Counted from the stretch's first letter, positions 8,195 through 17,869 are shown. The stretch is DNA of 64,000 nucleotides from Gammaproteobacteria bacterium (GCA_025350055.1 JANXYK010000025.1:27519-91518), one strand, 5' to 3'. Notes: a model not told the origin generated them from the sequence alone. Made by a program: numbers and translations.

Positions 8195-9447
8195 ACAGCG
8201 GCAAGGACCCGGTACTGGTGGCGTTGCAGAACTGGCGCAGCGGCCATGGCTTGCCCGGCCTGCTCTACCACGATGCCGCGCTGTACGAGCGGGAGGTCCA
8301 GCGCATCTTCTTCCGCTCGTGGCTGTACGTCGGGCATCAGAGCCAGCTTCCGCAGCGGGGCGATTACCTGTTGTTCGAGATCGCCGGCGAATCGGTGATC
8401 GTGGTGCGGCAAGGCGAGAGCGCGGGGCAGATAGGTGCGATGCTCAACGTCTGCCGTCATCGCGGTTCGAAGCTGTGCGATGCGGCCACTGGCCATGAGG
8501 CCCGCTTCGTGTGCCGCTATCACGGCTGGACCTATGGCCTCGACGGGGCCCTGCGCGGCGCCAGTCATATGCCCGAGGGCTTCGATCGATCGCGGCACAG
8601 TCTGCGGCAATTGCAGTGTCGGGTGTTCGCCGGCCTGATCTTCATCAACTTCGCTGCCGATGCCGCACCCTTCGAGCTGCTGAGGGACGACATGGCCGCC
8701 CCATTGGCGCCCTATGGCCTGGAGCACACCAGGATCGCGCACCGCCAGAACTATCCGATCACGAGCAACTGGAAGCTCGCGGTCGAGAATTACTGCGAGT
8801 GCTATCACTGCGGGCCGGCGCATCCTGAATATTCCGTGGGCCATGGCCGCGCGATTCCCAAACCCGAGTGGGATCACCTGATGCACGAGATCCTGGCGCG
8901 GGCGCCGCAGATGGGTCTCACCCAGCACCACATCCGGCGCATGTGGCTCGATGCCGGCGCTTTCGGCGTCGATCGCAGCTTTGAGCGCTATCCGCTGCTG
9001 CGCGGGCACCAGAGCGGCAGTCGCGATGGCGCGCGCCTCGCTCCGTTCCTCGGCTCCATCACGGGTTTCGATGGCGGCGCCACGGATTTCCAGCTCGGGC
9101 CCACCACCTTCGGCCTGGCGTACTGTGATCACGTGCTGCTGTATCGCTTCACACCGCGCGGCCTGCGCGACACCGACTGCGAGATCACCTGGCTCGTGAA
9201 TGAGTCAGCGGTCGAAGGTCGTGATTATGAACGCGAGCAGCTGATCTGGCTGTGGCATGTGACCACGCTGGCCGACAAGAGCATCATCGAGCGCAACCAG
9301 GCGGGCGTCGACTCGCGCTACTACGAGCCCGGGCCGCTCTCGCCGATGGAAGATTTCGCAAATCATTATCTGCGCTGGTACGTCGCGACGATGAGCGACA
9401 CAGCTGGCCAAACGGAACGACTTCGCTCAGGAGGACAACATGCTTAA
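8191..9447 (+). CDS. Rieske non-heme iron oxygenase, alpha subunit (quaternary-amine oxygenase-like)
   Basis: The 418-residue protein has an N-terminal Rieske [2Fe-2S] domain with ligands C88, H90, C108 and H111 (VCRHRG and CRYHGW). The catalytic domain provides the iron triad H206, H211 and D362 (ECYHCGPAH and LADKSIIERNQ). Such enzymes use O2 and electrons from a separate reductase to hydroxylate or N-demethylate. The residue three before H206 is Glu203, where most ring-hydroxylating enzymes have Asp. Glu is known there in carnitine monooxygenase CntA and relatives, which favours a quaternary or tertiary amine substrate. No reductase gene is visible nearby. The start overlaps the permease stop (ATGA), and the stop overlaps the TonB receptor start. 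Confidence 0.88.
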   Translation: MNSGKDPVLVALQNWRSGHGLPGLLYHDAALYEREVQRIFFRSWLYVGHQSQLPQRGDYLLFEIAGESVIVVRQGESAGQIGAMLNVCRHRGSKLCDAATGHEARFVCRYHGWTYGLDGALRGASHMPEGFDRSRHSLRQLQCRVFAGLIFINFAADAAPFELLRDDMAAPLAPYGLEHTRIAHRQNYPITSNWKLAVENYCECYHCGPAHPEYSVGHGRAIPKPEWDHLMHEILARAPQMGLTQHHIRRMWLDAGAFGVDRSFERYPLLRGHQSGSRDGARLAPFLGSITGFDGGATDFQLGPTTFGLAYCDHVLLYRFTPRGLRDTDCEITWLVNESAVEGRDYEREQLIWLWHVTTLADKSIIERNQAGVDSRYYEPGPLSPMEDFANHYLRWYVATMSDTAGQTERLRSGGQHA

Positions 9448-11938
9448 GGCAACGCGCACTGCTGCAATCACATCCATACTCGCCGGGCTGGCGCCGGCAC
9501 AGGCACTGCTGCTGGCGTGGCCAGCGCGCGTGCAGGGCGCCAGCGCTTCCAGCAGCAACGATCTCGAGGAGATCGTGGTGACCGCCACGCGCCGCTCGGA
9601 GAGCCTCAGCAAGGTGCCCGTCAGCGTGACGGCGCTCTCGCAGGATGCCATGGACGATCGCGGCATTAAGGATTTCCAGGACATCGCCCGCTACACGCCC
9701 GGCATCAACATCGACAGCGCCGGCACCAACGCGATCTCGATCCGCGGCATCTCCTCCTCAGGCGGTGCCGGTACCACCGGCATCTACATCGACGACACAC
9801 CGATACAGATGCGCTCGCTCGGCTTCAATCCTGATGACACCCTGCCCAAGACCTTCGACCTCGATCGCATCGAGGTACTACGCGGCCCGCAGGGCACCTT
9901 GTTCGGCGCCGGCTCGGAAGGCGGCACGGTGCGCTACATCCTGGCGGCACCGAAGCTGACGGGCTCGAGCACTTACCTGCGCAGCGAGTTGTCGATGACC
10001 CAGGGCGGCCAACCAAGTTACGAGTTCGGCATTGCACATGGCGCCGCGTTGATCGACGGCAAGCTGGGCGTGCGCGCCAGTATCTGGTATCGCAACGACG
10101 GCGGCTGGATCGATCGGGTCGATCCGACCAGCAGGGCGGTGACCGAGACCAATGCCAATCACGGCGACTCCTACAATGTGCGCCTGGCGGCGGTGTGGCA
10201 GCCCGCGAGTGCCGTTATCGTGACGCCCAGCATCATCTACCAGAAGGCCAACAAGCACGATCAGTCGACTTTCTGGCCGGCGTACTCGGACGCCGCCGGC
10301 GGCCACTTCAACAACGCGACGCCGGAGCGCATTCCGGTGAATGACAAGTACTATCTGCCATCGCTGAAGATCGAGGCCGACTTCGCGCACAGTCAGTTGA
10401 TCGCCACGACTTCCTATTTTTCCCGCGATGAACTGTCGGGTTACCAGGGCACGGTCTACGACATGGCCTACTACCAGGCGCTGGGTTGGGCCGGCAATCC
10501 CAATACTGGCGGCCTGTCATGCGGCGCGAGCTCGGTGGCAACCGCACCGCCGTGCGACTGGTATCCGCTGATCGACGAGAAAGGCATCCATCTGCCCGCC
10601 GGGTTCAGCGGGTATCAAACCCCCAACACAATCACCAATTCGCAGCGCAGCTGGACCCAGGAAGTCCGCTTGCAGTCGAGCGATGATCAATCCAAGTGGC
10701 GTTGGACTGTGGGCGCTTTCTGGCAGCAATCGAAGGAAGGCAGCCTCGAGGAGCTGAAGGATACGCAGATCAACGATCTGATCACCGCGCTCTATGGTGT
10801 TGACGCTTTCAGCATCTTTGGTCAACATTATTCCTGCAACGGCGTTGGCACCTACACTGGGATCCCCGCCTGCGACATCTATTACAACAACAACTCGACT
10901 ACCGACCGGCAGGTGGCGGGTTTCGGCGAGCTCAGCTACGCCTTCGACGATCGCTGGCGCCTCACGGTAGGTGAACGCGTCGCGCGAACCAAGTTTTCCC
11001 TGAATCATCTCGGCGACGGGCTTGAAAATTTTATACGGGAGACTCGCGATGCGTCGCAGTCCGAGAGTCCGAATACCCCCAAGGCGAGCCTCGCTTTCCA
11101 GATGGATCAGCGCAACCTGTTCTACGCCACTGTGGCCAAGGGCTTTCGTGTGGGCGGCGGCAATGCGCCGCTGCCACAGTTCTGTGATTTCGATATCCAC
11201 GCGCTGGGATACCCCAATGGCGCGCCGCTGACCTACAAATCGGATTCGACGCTGAGCTACGAAGTCGGATCGAAGAACAGCTTTGGGCCGGCACTGAAGA
11301 TTGCAACCAGTGCGTACTACATCAAGTGGCGTGACATCCAGCAGAGCGTCTACGTCGCCGGTGGCTGTGGGCTGCAATTCACCGACAACCTCGGTACCGC
11401 GGTTGCGAAGGGCTTCGATCTGCAGGCGGAATCCAGGCTCGGACCCATGAATTTCGATCTGGCCGTCGGCTATACGGACGCGCGTTACAGCAAGGCAACG
11501 CTGCTGGCGAATGCCGGTGATGCCATTTCTGGCCAGGACTCGATCAATCAGAGTCCTGGTACCACTTCGCCGTGGACCGTTGCACTGGGCGCCGAATACG
11601 GCTTCAAGCTCGCCGAACACCAGGCCTTTGTGCGCATGGACTGGCAGTACCAGAGCCGCAACAACTGGTACTCCACCTTCCAGGACCCGAACTCACTGCA
11701 GAACAACCCCGACACCTACGCGCTGCCGGCCACGAGCTTCGTGCAGCTGCGCGCCGGCCTGCACCTGGGCAACTGGCAGGTCGCGGCCTTCGCCGACAAC
11801 CTGTTCAATTCGCACACGGTCACCAACTACCAGCTCGGACAGCTCGACGGCTTCAATCCGACGCCACCGCATGAGCAGGAGAACCAGTACACCTTCCGGC
11901 CGCGCACCTTTGGCCTGACGGCCACGCTGCACCTCTAG
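9440..11938 (+). CDS. TonB-dependent outer-membrane receptor
   Basis: This 832-residue outer-membrane transporter starts at an ATG preceded by a strong AGGAGG. It has a signal peptide followed by a TonB-box-like EEIVVTATRR. The plug domain shows VPVSVTALSQDAM, DIARYTPGINID, IRGISS and LDRIEVLRGPQGTLFGAGSEGGTVRYI. The C-terminal strand ends in Leu after FGLTATLHL, normal for BAM-dependent barrels. It is the last gene of the amine-type operon and overlaps the Rieske gene by eight bases, so it probably brings the same substrate, perhaps as a larger or complexed form, across the outer membrane. The closest style is that of sphingomonad/xanthomonad catabolic receptors; the ligand is unknown. Confidence 0.93.
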   Translation: MLKATRTAAITSILAGLAPAQALLLAWPARVQGASASSSNDLEEIVVTATRRSESLSKVPVSVTALSQDAMDDRGIKDFQDIARYTPGINIDSAGTNAISIRGISSSGGAGTTGIYIDDTPIQMRSLGFNPDDTLPKTFDLDRIEVLRGPQGTLFGAGSEGGTVRYILAAPKLTGSSTYLRSELSMTQGGQPSYEFGIAHGAALIDGKLGVRASIWYRNDGGWIDRVDPTSRAVTETNANHGDSYNVRLAAVWQPASAVIVTPSIIYQKANKHDQSTFWPAYSDAAGGHFNNATPERIPVNDKYYLPSLKIEADFAHSQLIATTSYFSRDELSGYQGTVYDMAYYQALGWAGNPNTGGLSCGASSVATAPPCDWYPLIDEKGIHLPAGFSGYQTPNTITNSQRSWTQEVRLQSSDDQSKWRWTVGAFWQQSKEGSLEELKDTQINDLITALYGVDAFSIFGQHYSCNGVGTYTGIPACDIYYNNNSTTDRQVAGFGELSYAFDDRWRLTVGERVARTKFSLNHLGDGLENFIRETRDASQSESPNTPKASLAFQMDQRNLFYATVAKGFRVGGGNAPLPQFCDFDIHALGYPNGAPLTYKSDSTLSYEVGSKNSFGPALKIATSAYYIKWRDIQQSVYVAGGCGLQFTDNLGTAVAKGFDLQAESRLGPMNFDLAVGYTDARYSKATLLANAGDAISGQDSINQSPGTTSPWTVALGAEYGFKLAEHQAFVRMDWQYQSRNNWYSTFQDPNSLQNNPDTYALPATSFVQLRAGLHLGNWQVAAFADNLFNSHTVTNYQLGQLDGFNPTPPHEQENQYTFRPRTFGLTATLHL

Positions 11939-13519
11939 CGGGCGGTGGCTCCAACCAGCAGGTCCCCGTTCATGAAGGTGAGCGCACCTGGGTGGCGAGG
12001 ACTTCGCTGCTGGCGCTCGCATCGTCCAGGCGACGATCGAGCACGATGAGGTCGGCGGCCTTGCCGGCCTGCAGTGAACCGAGGTTGGCGTCGAGGCCCA
12101 GCATGCGCGCGGCATCAATGGTGCAGGCGGCAAACAAGTCGCGTAGCGGCAGGGTTTCATTTGCGCCGAGTTCGCCGCGTTGCGGCTCCGCCGGATTGCG
12201 CCGCGAGATCGCAATGGCCATCGCCTCGAAGGGGCTGAAGGTCGAGACGTTCCAGTCGCTGCCACCGACGATCGTGGCGCCCGCGTCCTTGAGCGATCGT
12301 TCGGGGTAGGGGCGTTGCTGGCGTGCGGCGCCGATGTAGGGCAGCACCGCCTCGACGCTGTAGTTGTCGGGCCTTGCCCACTGCAGCTGCAGCGAGGGAT
12401 ACACGTTCAGCGCCTTGAAGCGCGGCAGATCCTGCGGATCGACCAGCTCCAGGTGCGCGATGCTGTAGCTGCGCTGGCCGCCGTGCGCGCGGGAATCGGC
12501 GTAGGCGTCGAGCGCAATACGCGCCGCGCGATCGCCGATCGCGTGGATGTGCACATTGAAACCCTCGCCGTCGGCATGGCGGATGAACCAGCTCAGCACG
12601 TCGGGTAGCAGATAGGTCGGCCCGAAATTGCGCCCCGGCTTGCCGTCGGCCTCCAGGTAGGGCTCGAGCATCGCGGCTGACTGCGTTGGGAACTCCATGA
12701 GGCCGTCGGCAAACAGCTTGATGTAGTCGGCGCGCAGCAGCGGCTCGCTCGCCGCCAGCGTGCGCAGCACTTTGAGCCGCGTGAACTCGGCCTCGCTGTC
12801 GATGCCATCGCTGCGCAGCGCCATGACCACATGCGCATGTAGCTGCTGGTTGCGCGCCAGCTGCACGTAGTTGCGCACCGTCTCCTCGCTGGTGTTGGCC
12901 TCCAGGTAGCTGGTGATGCCAGCTTTTGCCAGCGCATCGAGGGCGGCCAGCAGCGCGCGCTCGCGCACGATCTTGCCCCGCGGCGGATCGACGCTCTAGC
13001 GGCTGATGCCGGCGCGCTTCAGTGCCTCGCTGTTGACCCAGGCTTCGTGGCCGTCCGCGGCCCACAGCAGCAGCGGGCGATCCTTGAGGATGGTGTCCAG
13101 ATCATGGTTGTCGGCGTGGAAGCCCGCGGCATTGAGCTGCATCACCACGACCCAGCCGTTGCCCGGTGAGCGCGCAGCGCACGCGAGAATGATCGGCTTG
13201 ATCTGCGCCACATCCATTACCTTGTTGTCGAAACTGCACGCGCCCTGGTCGAGTGCGCCTTCCATCACATGGATATGCGTATCGATCAGTCCTGGCAGTA
13301 CCGTCGCGCCAGCCACGCGCAACACGCGCGTCGCATGGCCAATCCAGTCATGTGCACCAGCATTGCCGCCGACGTAGACGATCTTGCCGCCTTTGACCGC
13401 CAGTGCGCGCGCCTGCGGCTGTGCGCTGTTCATGGTCTGCACGTCGGCGTCGAGTATCACCAGGTCTGCAGTGCTGGAAGACTGTCCGGTACTGCAGCCC
13501 GCAACGAGCCAGTGCGCAT
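11935..13519 (-). pseudogene. Decayed YtcJ-like metal-dependent amidohydrolase (lipoprotein type)
   Basis: Recognisable amidohydrolase-3 sequence is spread over more than one reading frame. A lipobox-like LVAGC precedes TADLVILDADVQTM, but no start codon is in that frame; the ATG at 13519, coupled to the upstream stop as TGATG, is in another frame. The metal motif GLIDTHIHV and HEAWVNSEALKRAGISR follow, then an in-frame TAG near 13000. Beyond it the same frame continues but seems to lack the usual block of about 30 residues before the ALLAALDALAKAGIT helix. Later hallmarks HAIGDRAARIALDAY and GGSDWNVSTFSP remain. A final frameshift near 11980 separates VLATQVR from the expected end LTFMNGDLLVGATAR. 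At least three lesions make function unlikely, unless they are sequencing errors. Confidence 0.75.
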
Positions 13520-16500
13520 CAATCGCGTTCTGTCGCTACCGCGACAGCGCTGTCAGCCTCACGCGAGTGGCGCAGCGCTTCGATCGCCGCGTACTGCGAG
13601 CCGAGCTGCTGCGCGGCCAATGCGGCGATCGGCTCCTGGTGTTCACGCTTGAGCGCATCGTTCAGCGGCGGCAGATCCTTGTCGATGAAGGCCTTGGTGC
13701 GAGTCTCGAGCTCGCCCAGTTCCCGCTCCAGCGCCGCCACGCGCGCTTCCTGGTAGTTGCCCGGGCGGCCCTCGTAGCTGATCAGCGCGCCGTAGACTTC
13801 ATCCAGGTGTTCGCGCAGGCGCTCTTCGCCCGTGATGGCGCCGCCTTCCTTGGTGGCGACAATTTCCTTGCGCAGCACATCGGCCTGGGTGACAAATTTG
13901 TCGGCCAGTGCCTGCGTGCCTTTCGACAGGCCAGAGGCGCCCTGGCGCGCTTCGCCCATGGCCTTGAGGCCTGCGAGCCGATCAGCAAGATCTGTCATGC
14001 GCCCGAACAGCGCATGCGCGCGCATCGCGGCAGCGAGCTGGAGCTTGCGATCTTCGATGTTGAAGTTCGCGCGCCGGTCGAGCGTGATATGCAGTGGCGC
14101 CTCGTATTGCTTGCCCGCCTTGGTGAGGCGCACGGTGTAATCGCCAGGCAGCAGTCGTGGGCCCTGCCGGCCGGCGTTGGCCGGTTGCGCGGCGGTGGGC
14201 ACGCGCGGTGGTGAGGCCTGCATCGACCAGACCACGCGGTTGATGCCCTTGCGCTTGGAGGCGGGCAGGGAATCGATCACCTTGCCAGAGGCATCGAGGA
14301 TCTCGAGCTTCAGGCGACCGAACACGTGCCGCGTCTTCTGGTAGTAGTTGATCACCGCGCCAGGCGCCGGGTTCTCCCCTAAGAAACTGGCATCGCCTTC
14401 CGGCCAGCCACCATTTCCGTCGAGGCGCTGTTGCGCGGGGCGCGAGGGCAGGAAGCCCACTTCGCTGGCCAGCACCGCGGGTGTAAGCGCACGCAGCGCG
14501 CTCAAGTCATCGATGATCCAGATGCCACGCCCGTGCGTGGCGATCACCAGGTCGCCGTCACGCTGCTGGAAGGCCAGGTCGCGTACCGCCACCGCGGGGA
14601 AATTGCTGCCAGTGAACGCCGCCCAGCTCGCGCCGGAGTCGATCGAGATCCACAGGCCGAACTCCGTGCCCAGGTACAGCACGTTGGCGGCCGCCGGATC
14701 CTCACGCAGGATATGCGCGTAGCCGCGTATGCCCTGCGTGGGCGCCACGATACGCGTCCAGGTCTTGCCGTAGTCCGTGGTGCGATAAGCCCAGGGGTCC
14801 ATGTCGCCATAGGTGTGGCGATCAAAGGTGGCGTAGCCAGTGCCGGCCGCAGACGGGCTCGCCGTGACCGACGATACCCAGCTCGCCGCCGGCAGGCCCT
14901 TGATGTTCGGCGTGAGATTGCTCCAATGCGTGCCGCCATCGCGCGTCAGCTGCACATTGCCATCGTCGGTGCCGACCCAGATCTGCTTTTCATCCCGTGG
15001 ACTTTCGGCGATCGAATAGATCGTGGTGTGCATCTCGGCCGAGGAATTGTCGACCGTGATGCCGCCCGATTCTTCCTGCTTCTGCTTGTTCGGATCATTG
15101 GTAGTCAGGTCGGGCGAGATGCGCGCCCAGGACTGGCCGTGATCGTGGCTCAGGAACAGGAACTGCGAACCGATGTACAGCGAGTTGCGATTGGTGGGCG
15201 AGAGCGCAATGGGCGTGTTCCAGTTCCAGCGCAGCTTCTCCTTGTAGTTGGCAGTGGGCTGGATATCGCGCTGTAGCATCATGCGCCTGTCGATGCGCCC
15301 GATGTGCCCGCCCTGGGCTTCCGCGTAGGCAAAGTTCGAATCGGAGGGATCGGCGAAGGTGTAGAAGCCATCGCCGCCGTACAGGTTTTCCCAGCGGCTG
15401 TTGCTGATGCCACCCGGGTACGAGGAGTCGCCCGCCCAGGAGCTGTTGTCCTGCAGGCCGCCGTATACCTGGTACGGGTCTTTATCATCTACCGACACAT
15501 GGTAGAACTGCGAGACCGGCAGGTTGTTCGCCTTCCACCACTTGTTGCCGCCATCGTGGCTGATCCACAGGCCGCCGTCGTCGCCGGTGATCACATGCTT
15601 CGGGTTCTTGGGGTTCACCCAGACATCGTGATGATCGCCGTGCGTGCCGCCGCTGATTACCGCAAAGCTCTTGCCACCATCTTCAGAGGCAATCAGCCGC
15701 AGGTTGGGCTTGAAGATGCGCTCGGCGTTGGTCGGATCAACGATCAGCTTGGAGAAATAGAAAGGTCGCCACACCATGCGCTGGCTGGCATCGCGCGCTT
15801 CCCAGGTCTTGCCACCATCGGCCGAACGGAACAGGCCGGACTTCACGCCTTCGATCACCGCGTAGACGATGTCGGGCGAGGAGGGCGCGATCTCCACATC
15901 GAGTCTGCCCCAGGGTGCCGGTGGCAGCCCTGCGGAATTCTTTGCATCGAGCTGCTTCCAGGTCTTGCCGCCATCCTCGGTGAGGAACAGGCCGGAGCCT
16001 GAAGTGGCCTTGGGGCCGTCACCGCCGGAGCGGAAGCTCCAGCCCTTGCGACGGAAATCCCACAGGCCGGCGAACAGGCGCTGTGGATTGCGCGGATCCA
16101 TCGTAAGGCCCGAGCAGCCGGTGGAGAGATTCGTGCCCTTCAGCACCTGCGACCAGCTCTTGCCGCCATCGCTGGTCTTGTAGAGACCGCGATCGGCGGA
16201 GTCGGACCACAGCGCGCCGGGTACGCAGGCGTAAACCGTGTTGCTGTCCTTTGGATCGATGACGATCGCGTTGATGCGCTCGGAATTCGGCAGCCCCATG
16301 TTCTGCCAGGTGTCACCGCTGTCGGTGGAGCGGTAGATGCCGTTGCCCACCGAGGCCGAGTTGCGGGTCCAGCTCTCGCCGGTGCCCACCCAGACGGTCT
16401 TCGCAGTCGACGGGTCGAGCGTGATCGCGCCGATCGATTGCACCGGTTGCTTGTCGAACACGGGCTGGAAAGTGGTGCCGCCATCGTAAGAGCGCCACAC

Positions 16501-16737
16501 GCCGCCCGAGGCCGCGCCCACAAAGAGCGTGACCTTGCCGTCGCTTTCCTGGCGTGCCGCGATCGCCGCGATGCGGCCGCTCATCTGCGCCGAGCCGATG
16601 TTGCGGGCACCGAGGCCGGAGATCGTGGCCGCATCGATGCCATCAGCGGCCGCGCTGCCCGCCGCTGCGATCGCCAATACGGCCAGTGCGCCCGGCAAAC
16701 CGATCCTGCGCCCCTGCGCCCGGTTGAAGCCGCTCAT
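13519..16737 (-). CDS. Large secreted Asp-box (BNR/VPS10-type) beta-propeller protein
   Basis: This 1072-residue protein has a signal peptide (LAVLAIAAAGSAAA) and then at least ten Asp-box loops of the form S/T-x-D-x-G-x-x-W/F, such as SYDGGTTF, STDSGDTW, TEDGGKTW, SHDHGQSW, TRDGGTHW and TTDYGKTW, spread over about 700 residues. The repeats predict one or two beta-propellers as in sortilin/VPS10 and photosystem-assembly-factor YCF48-like proteins. The C-terminal 300 residues form a different, partly helical region. These proteins are often labelled glycosyl hydrolases, but sialidase catalytic residues are not evident. It overlaps the LolA-like gene by four bases (ATGA) and its stop is coupled to the decayed amidohydrolase start. 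A role in extracytoplasmic binding or protein quality is possible but unproven. Confidence 0.8.
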   Translation of the reverse strand: MSGFNRAQGRRIGLPGALAVLAIAAAGSAAADGIDAATISGLGARNIGSAQMSGRIAAIAARQESDGKVTLFVGAASGGVWRSYDGGTTFQPVFDKQPVQSIGAITLDPSTAKTVWVGTGESWTRNSASVGNGIYRSTDSGDTWQNMGLPNSERINAIVIDPKDSNTVYACVPGALWSDSADRGLYKTSDGGKSWSQVLKGTNLSTGCSGLTMDPRNPQRLFAGLWDFRRKGWSFRSGGDGPKATSGSGLFLTEDGGKTWKQLDAKNSAGLPPAPWGRLDVEIAPSSPDIVYAVIEGVKSGLFRSADGGKTWEARDASQRMVWRPFYFSKLIVDPTNAERIFKPNLRLIASEDGGKSFAVISGGTHGDHHDVWVNPKNPKHVITGDDGGLWISHDGGNKWWKANNLPVSQFYHVSVDDKDPYQVYGGLQDNSSWAGDSSYPGGISNSRWENLYGGDGFYTFADPSDSNFAYAEAQGGHIGRIDRRMMLQRDIQPTANYKEKLRWNWNTPIALSPTNRNSLYIGSQFLFLSHDHGQSWARISPDLTTNDPNKQKQEESGGITVDNSSAEMHTTIYSIAESPRDEKQIWVGTDDGNVQLTRDGGTHWSNLTPNIKGLPAASWVSSVTASPSAAGTGYATFDRHTYGDMDPWAYRTTDYGKTWTRIVAPTQGIRGYAHILREDPAAANVLYLGTEFGLWISIDSGASWAAFTGSNFPAVAVRDLAFQQRDGDLVIATHGRGIWIIDDLSALRALTPAVLASEVGFLPSRPAQQRLDGNGGWPEGDASFLGENPAPGAVINYYQKTRHVFGRLKLEILDASGKVIDSLPASKRKGINRVVWSMQASPPRVPTAAQPANAGRQGPRLLPGDYTVRLTKAGKQYEAPLHITLDRRANFNIEDRKLQLAAAMRAHALFGRMTDLADRLAGLKAMGEARQGASGLSKGTQALADKFVTQADVLRKEIVATKEGGAITGEERLREHLDEVYGALISYEGRPGNYQEARVAALERELGELETRTKAFIDKDLPPLNDALKREHQEPIAALAAQQLGSQYAAIEALRHSREADSAVAVATERD

Positions 16738-17480
16738 TTGCGCACCGGAAAGGCAAACTGCGCCGGGTCGGCGGCCATATTCACCTCGGCTGTATCGAAA
16801 ACCAGCTGCTGTTTCTGCGAGCTGTCGGAATTCTTCGGTCCACTGTCTTCAGTCATGGGTACAAATACTCCGCCGATTTTTTCGTATTCGCCGTAGTCGG
16901 TCTCGGTTTCCTGTTCGGCGCCGCGTACCAGCTGTTTCTGCACGTCGCGGATGATCATGAAGGTATCGGGATCGATGTAGTAGACCACCTCGTCGCCCGA
17001 TTTCAGGTGCAGGCGCAGCTTGTGCGCCGGCGTGCCATCGACGTCATCCAGGCCCAGGTACTCGACGCTGTGGCCCTTGCCGCGGTAGTCGAGTAGCGGC
17101 GAGTCGATATCCGACTGCAGCAGCAGCGACTTCGCCTCGTCTGCGGACATGCGCTCCGGATCCTTGCGGCCCTCCGAAGGGTCGACCTTCCACGCGTCCT
17201 TGCCATCGAAGGCATTGATGAAGTTCAGACCCTGGAACGCGAACTCGGCGCGTACGCCGCTGCCGCGCACCACGAGTGTCGAGGCGCTGATATCAAAATT
17301 GGCGCCCGGGATGATCAGGTGGCCTTTGCGGTGCAGGCTCTTGAGCGCGCGCAGTGCCTCGGCACCACCGCGTGCCTCGATATGCCTGGTGATCAGCTGG
17401 TCAGCGTCGAGCGCGTGTGCCGGAATGGCCGGCAGCAAGGCGAGCAGCGCCGCCGCCGCCAGTGCGAATCTGTTGAACAT
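16734..17480 (-). CDS. Exported LolA/LolB-fold outer-membrane lipoprotein-sorting-like protein
   Basis: The 248-residue protein begins with a clear signal peptide (FALAAAALLALLPAIPAHA) and continues with a beta-rich domain: GHLIIPGANFDISAS, DGKDAWKVDP, LDDVDGTPAHKLRLHLKSGD and YYIDPDTFMIIRDV. This pattern is shared by periplasmic proteins of the LolA-like fold that bind lipids or hydrophobic ligands. The ATG start has GAGGT six bases upstream. It heads a minus-strand operon with the Asp-box propeller protein. It is not the housekeeping LolA, which is shorter and differently placed, so no gene symbol is given. Confidence 0.75.
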   Translation of the reverse strand: MFNRFALAAAALLALLPAIPAHALDADQLITRHIEARGGAEALRALKSLHRKGHLIIPGANFDISASTLVVRGSGVRAEFAFQGLNFINAFDGKDAWKVDPSEGRKDPERMSADEAKSLLLQSDIDSPLLDYRGKGHSVEYLGLDDVDGTPAHKLRLHLKSGDEVVYYIDPDTFMIIRDVQKQLVRGAEQETETDYGEYEKIGGVFVPMTEDSGPKNSDSSQKQQLVFDTAEVNMAADPAQFAFPVRK

Positions 17481-17530
17481 GGGAATACCTCAAGGGCTGG
17501 TTTAGTGCCAATTGCGCAATGCTAGGCGGG

Positions 17531-17869
17531 TCAGTCGCGGCGCGCAAACTTGCCGAGCTGCACCCGTACCCGGGCCAGGCATTCAGCCTCGGTGCGCCGG
17601 TAGGCCCGCACCAGCGCCTTGCCGGAACGGGTCAGCGCGGCGCCGCCCCCGTGGCGGCCGCCCTTGGCGGATTCCAGTGCCGGCTCGCGCAGCGCCTCGT
17701 TGAGGCTGCGCATCAGCAGCCAGGCGCGGCGGTAGCTCATGTGCAGCGCGCGCGCCGCGCTGGCGAGCGAGCCCGTGCGCTCGATGTGCTCGAGCAGCTC
17801 GATGCGACCCGGCCCGATCGCGAGTTCCTGATCGACATAGACCCGCAACCGTATGCTGATTGACTTCAT
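17531..17869 (-). CDS. ModE-like winged-helix regulator, DNA-binding domain only
   Basis: The 112-residue protein matches the N-terminal domain of ModE: IGPGRIELLEHIERTGSLASAARALHMSYRRAWLLMRSLNEAL, then an Arg/Gly-rich wing and LTRSGKALVRAYRR. It lacks the C-terminal molybdate-binding (MopI) domains found in full-length ModE, so oxyanion sensing would need a partner or does not occur. A strong GGAGG precedes the ATG. It is divergent from a modA-like gene, with a perfect palindrome between them, which suggests that it regulates that gene and itself. Confidence 0.85.
   Translation of the reverse strand: MKSISIRLRVYVDQELAIGPGRIELLEHIERTGSLASAARALHMSYRRAWLLMRSLNEALREPALESAKGGRHGGGAALTRSGKALVRAYRRTEAECLARVRVQLGKFARRD

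Noticed and set aside
16734..17480. Naming the LolA-like protein lolA
   Set aside because: Its length and placement differ from true LolA, and no lol or ftsK neighbours are present.
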